Of a stretch of DNA of 6,098 nt, positions 4,435 to 6,098 are shown in pieces (the first letter of the stretch is position 1; the number at the start of each line of letters is the position of its first letter). The notes beneath the pieces were generated by a model. That model was given only the letters and a program-made list of their open reading frames with translations, did no database searches and had not been told where the DNA came from. The translations under genes and the position numbers were made by a program. Source of the stretch: Lachnospiraceae bacterium UBA1755 (GTDB taxonomy: Bacteria > Bacillota > Clostridia > Lachnospirales > Lachnospiraceae). The stretch covers positions 1-6,098 of the forward strand of contig DCHJ01000100.1 of NCBI GenBank assembly GCA_002314805.1. The letters are read 5' to 3'.

Positions 4435-5042
4435 TAAAAAATCTGATCTTTGATATGGGCAACGTGCTCATCAACTACACACCACTGAGCTTCATAAAGC
4501 GTGAGGGTATCACCGATCCTGATGATACCGGACTTCTGATGCGTGAGATATTCCAATCAGAGGAGTGGCTGCTTGCGGACGAAGGAAGGATCACAGCTGC
4601 AGACATTGATGAGCGCTGCTGCAGGAGACTGCCTGAAAGACTCAGACCGGTGGGACATAAGCTGATACTTTCCTGGTATGAGCCTTTGGAACCGATACCG
4701 GGTATGGCTGAATTTATCCGCAGACAAAAGGCAGCCGGAATGAAGCTGTATGTGCTCTCCAATGCACCGGATACGGTCGGTAATTACTTTGACCGGATAC
4801 CGGGCTCGGAGTGTATCGACGGTGTTGTTGTAAGCGCGGCTGTCAGGATGACCAAGCCACACGCAGAGATCTATGAGTATCTGCTGGATAAGTATGGACT
4901 TAAAGCTGACGAATGCCTTTTTATAGACGATCTCAAGGAAAATGCTGACGGTGCGGAAGCAGTCGGTATTCATGGCTATGTGTTTGACGGAGATGCAGGC
5001 AGACTGGAATATTATCTTAAGGAGATGAACGGGCATGTCTGA
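4431..5042 (+). CDS. HAD superfamily phosphatase, YihX-like subfamily IA
   Basis: A 203-residue cytoplasmic haloacid dehalogenase-type hydrolase. Motif I is FDMGNVL (7-13) with nucleophile D8. The usual second Asp is Gly (DxG), as in the DLGNV motif of YihX, a glucose-1-phosphate phosphatase, so this is a family variant and not a defect. A helical cap spans about residues 16-88. Motif II is VLSNA (108-112, S110), motif III is TKPHAEIY (141-148, K142) and motif IV is FIDDLKENADGA (164-175, D166, D167). It probably removes phosphate from a small sugar phosphate or nucleotide; the substrate is unknown. No strong ribosome site precedes the ATG, only the purine-rich repeat tract, so coupling to upstream translation is likely. 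The stop overlaps the next start by 8 bases. Confidence 0.93.
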   Translation: MIKNLIFDMGNVLINYTPLSFIKREGITDPDDTGLLMREIFQSEEWLLADEGRITAADIDERCCRRLPERLRPVGHKLILSWYEPLEPIPGMAEFIRRQKAAGMKLYVLSNAPDTVGNYFDRIPGSECIDGVVVSAAVRMTKPHAEIYEYLLDKYGLKADECLFIDDLKENADGAEAVGIHGYVFDGDAGRLEYYLKEMNGHV

Positions 5043-5529
5043 GGATATTGGTGCAAAATACAGATCACTCACGGAGCTTCTCATAAAGCGAGGGCTTACG
5101 ATCGCAACTATGGAAAGCTGCACATCAGGACTTGCAGCCTGCCTGATAACGGATACAGAGGGGGCCTCAGCGGTCATGCGAGGAGCCTTCGTGGCCTATT
5201 GCAATGAAGCCAAAATAATGTGCGGCGTGCCCGAAGCAACGATCGCGCAATACGGAGTCTATTCGCAGGAGACTGCCGATGACATGGCAGAGGCTGCAAG
5301 GGATCATTTTAATGCAGATATAGGTCTGGGTATTACGGGCACCTTTGAAAATCCGGATCCGGCCAACACCGACAGCGTACCGGGCAGGGTGTACTATGCG
5401 ATCTCATACGGAGATGATATCTATGAGTATGAGCTGATGCTGGATAAGGGGCTTACCAGACAGGAATACAAAAGCATTGTTGCGGGTGATGCAGCTGACG
5501 AGCTTATGAAGATCCTACGGCAGCACTGA
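5035..5529 (+). CDS. CinA C-terminal-domain protein (PncC-like NMN amidohydrolase)
   Basis: A 164-residue single-domain protein equal to the C-terminal domain of CinA, without the N-terminal MoaB-like domain. This domain hydrolyses nicotinamide mononucleotide to nicotinate mononucleotide in NAD recycling (PncC). The family signature is seen as TIATMESCTSGLAA (22-35), where most members have ESCTGG. FVAYCNEAK (52-60) and the GVYSQETADDMAEAAR region (74-89) also fit. The loop after GITG (99-102) reads TFENPDPANTDSVPG (103-117) in place of the usual Gly-rich AGPDGG, so activity on NMN is not certain. AAGGAG (5019-5024) lies ten bases before the ATG. The start sits inside the last codons of the HAD gene (8-base overlap), so the two proteins are made together. 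Confidence 0.9.
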   Translation: MSEDIGAKYRSLTELLIKRGLTIATMESCTSGLAACLITDTEGASAVMRGAFVAYCNEAKIMCGVPEATIAQYGVYSQETADDMAEAARDHFNADIGLGITGTFENPDPANTDSVPGRVYYAISYGDDIYEYELMLDKGLTRQEYKSIVAGDAADELMKILRQH

Positions 5530-5592
5530 GAGAAACCAGAGCACTGCACCAAGGCGGCGGTCAATAAGTGCAGATAGTAAAGGATAATAAAA

Positions 5593-6098
5593 ATGCTTGC
5601 AATTACAAACGGAAAACTTGTATTTCCGGAAGGTGTCTTCAGGTCCAATCTGATTATTAACGGAGACAGGATCGCGGGTGTGAAGGATGAGGTTCCGGAG
5701 GGCGCCGAGATCATTGATGCCGGCGGACTGTACGTGGGTCCGGGACTGATAGATGAGCATCTGCATGGCTTTCATAAGGACGGGAAGGGCTATGACATAA
5801 TAGATGACTGTGAGGCAGTAGCAAGAGCCCATCTTGAGTATGGCACTACATCATGCCTGCCTTCACCGTCATATTCCCTGAGGATGGAACGATATCTGGA
5901 TATTATCGGTCAGTGCAATGCCGCAATAGAAAAAGGCAATACATCCATAGTCGGGATCCATCTGGAGGGACCGTATATCAATTACCGTCAGGGCGCAGGA
6001 AGGAAATATGCGTGGAAGTACAGCGATGAATACTTTGAACGTTTATTCCTTGAAGCAAAGGGCAATGTCATTATGTGTACCTATGCACCTGAGATGGA
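5593..6098 (+). CDS. nagA: NagA-like N-acetylglucosamine-6-phosphate deacetylase, 5' part (runs off the window)
   Basis: The first 168 residues of an amidohydrolase-superfamily enzyme; the family is usually about 380 residues long. NagA removes the acetyl group from GlcNAc-6-phosphate to give glucosamine-6-phosphate in amino-sugar and cell-wall recycling. Visible are the N-terminal beta-sandwich, GPGLIDEHLHG (49-59, with H57 and H59), HLEGPYIN (123-130, with metal ligand E125) and TYAPE (163-167), all typical of NagA. After HLHG the loop reads FHKDGKGYDIID where most relatives have a Gly-rich stretch, so this may be a diverged subgroup. AAAGGA (5579-5584) precedes the ATG by eight bases. The gene starts 63 bases after the CinA stop in the same direction and is probably in the same operon. 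The metal-binding histidines of the C-terminal half lie outside the window. Confidence 0.85.
   Translation, partial: MLAITNGKLVFPEGVFRSNLIINGDRIAGVKDEVPEGAEIIDAGGLYVGPGLIDEHLHGFHKDGKGYDIIDDCEAVARAHLEYGTTSCLPSPSYSLRMERYLDIIGQCNAAIEKGNTSIVGIHLEGPYINYRQGAGRKYAWKYSDEYFERLFLEAKGNVIMCTYAPEM

Noticed and set aside
4557..5177. 206-codon minus-strand ORF opposite the HAD and CinA genes
   Set aside because: It is a shadow of two strongly supported + strand genes with intact catalytic motifs, and has no recognisable protein pattern of its own.

Overview
The window looks like the chromosome of a low-to-mid GC Firmicute, most probably a clostridial gut or rumen bacterium of the Lachnospiraceae type. The reasons are the AGGAGG-type ribosome sites, a tRNA-Pro gene that does not encode CCA, a holin-like small toxin locus of the kind common in that group, and the flavour of the proteins. 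The genus cannot be fixed from the sequence.

Left block (1-2494, + strand): after a possible tail of an upstream gene come two tightly spaced genes, a Gfo/Idh/MocA-type NAD(P)-dependent oxidoreductase and a DegT/DnrJ/EryC1/StrS-type PLP aminotransferase. Oxidation of a hydroxyl to a ketone followed by transamination is the standard route to an amino sugar or aminocyclitol, so the pair probably makes such a compound. The substrate is not visible.

Middle block (2495-3370) has no ordinary gene but is the most interesting part. An AT-rich stretch is followed by about 290 bases dense in perfect inverted repeats, a candidate structured RNA that I cannot name. Next is a compact type I toxin-antitoxin-like locus. 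It has an extended -10 promoter, a 5' leader with mutually exclusive hairpins, a 39-residue single-membrane-span peptide (3036-3155), a bidirectional terminator that includes the peptide's stop codon, and a convergent promoter on the minus strand for an antisense RNA of about 85 nt. A strong promoter then drives tRNA-Pro(GGG).

Right block (3371-6098, + strand): tRNA-Pro is followed after only 28 bases by a metallo-beta-lactamase-fold hydrolase. Then come a YihX-like HAD phosphatase, a stand-alone CinA C-terminal-domain amidase whose start overlaps the HAD stop, and the 5' part of a NagA-like N-acetylglucosamine-6-phosphate deacetylase that leaves the window. The 79-base gap before the HAD gene is made of degenerate 10-base repeats and also contains a 27-codon ORF that overlaps its neighbours by TGATG and ATGA junctions. 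The block reads as one operon, perhaps transcribed from the tRNA promoter. Its enzymes are housekeeping or metabolite-repair types, and no single pathway joins them convincingly.
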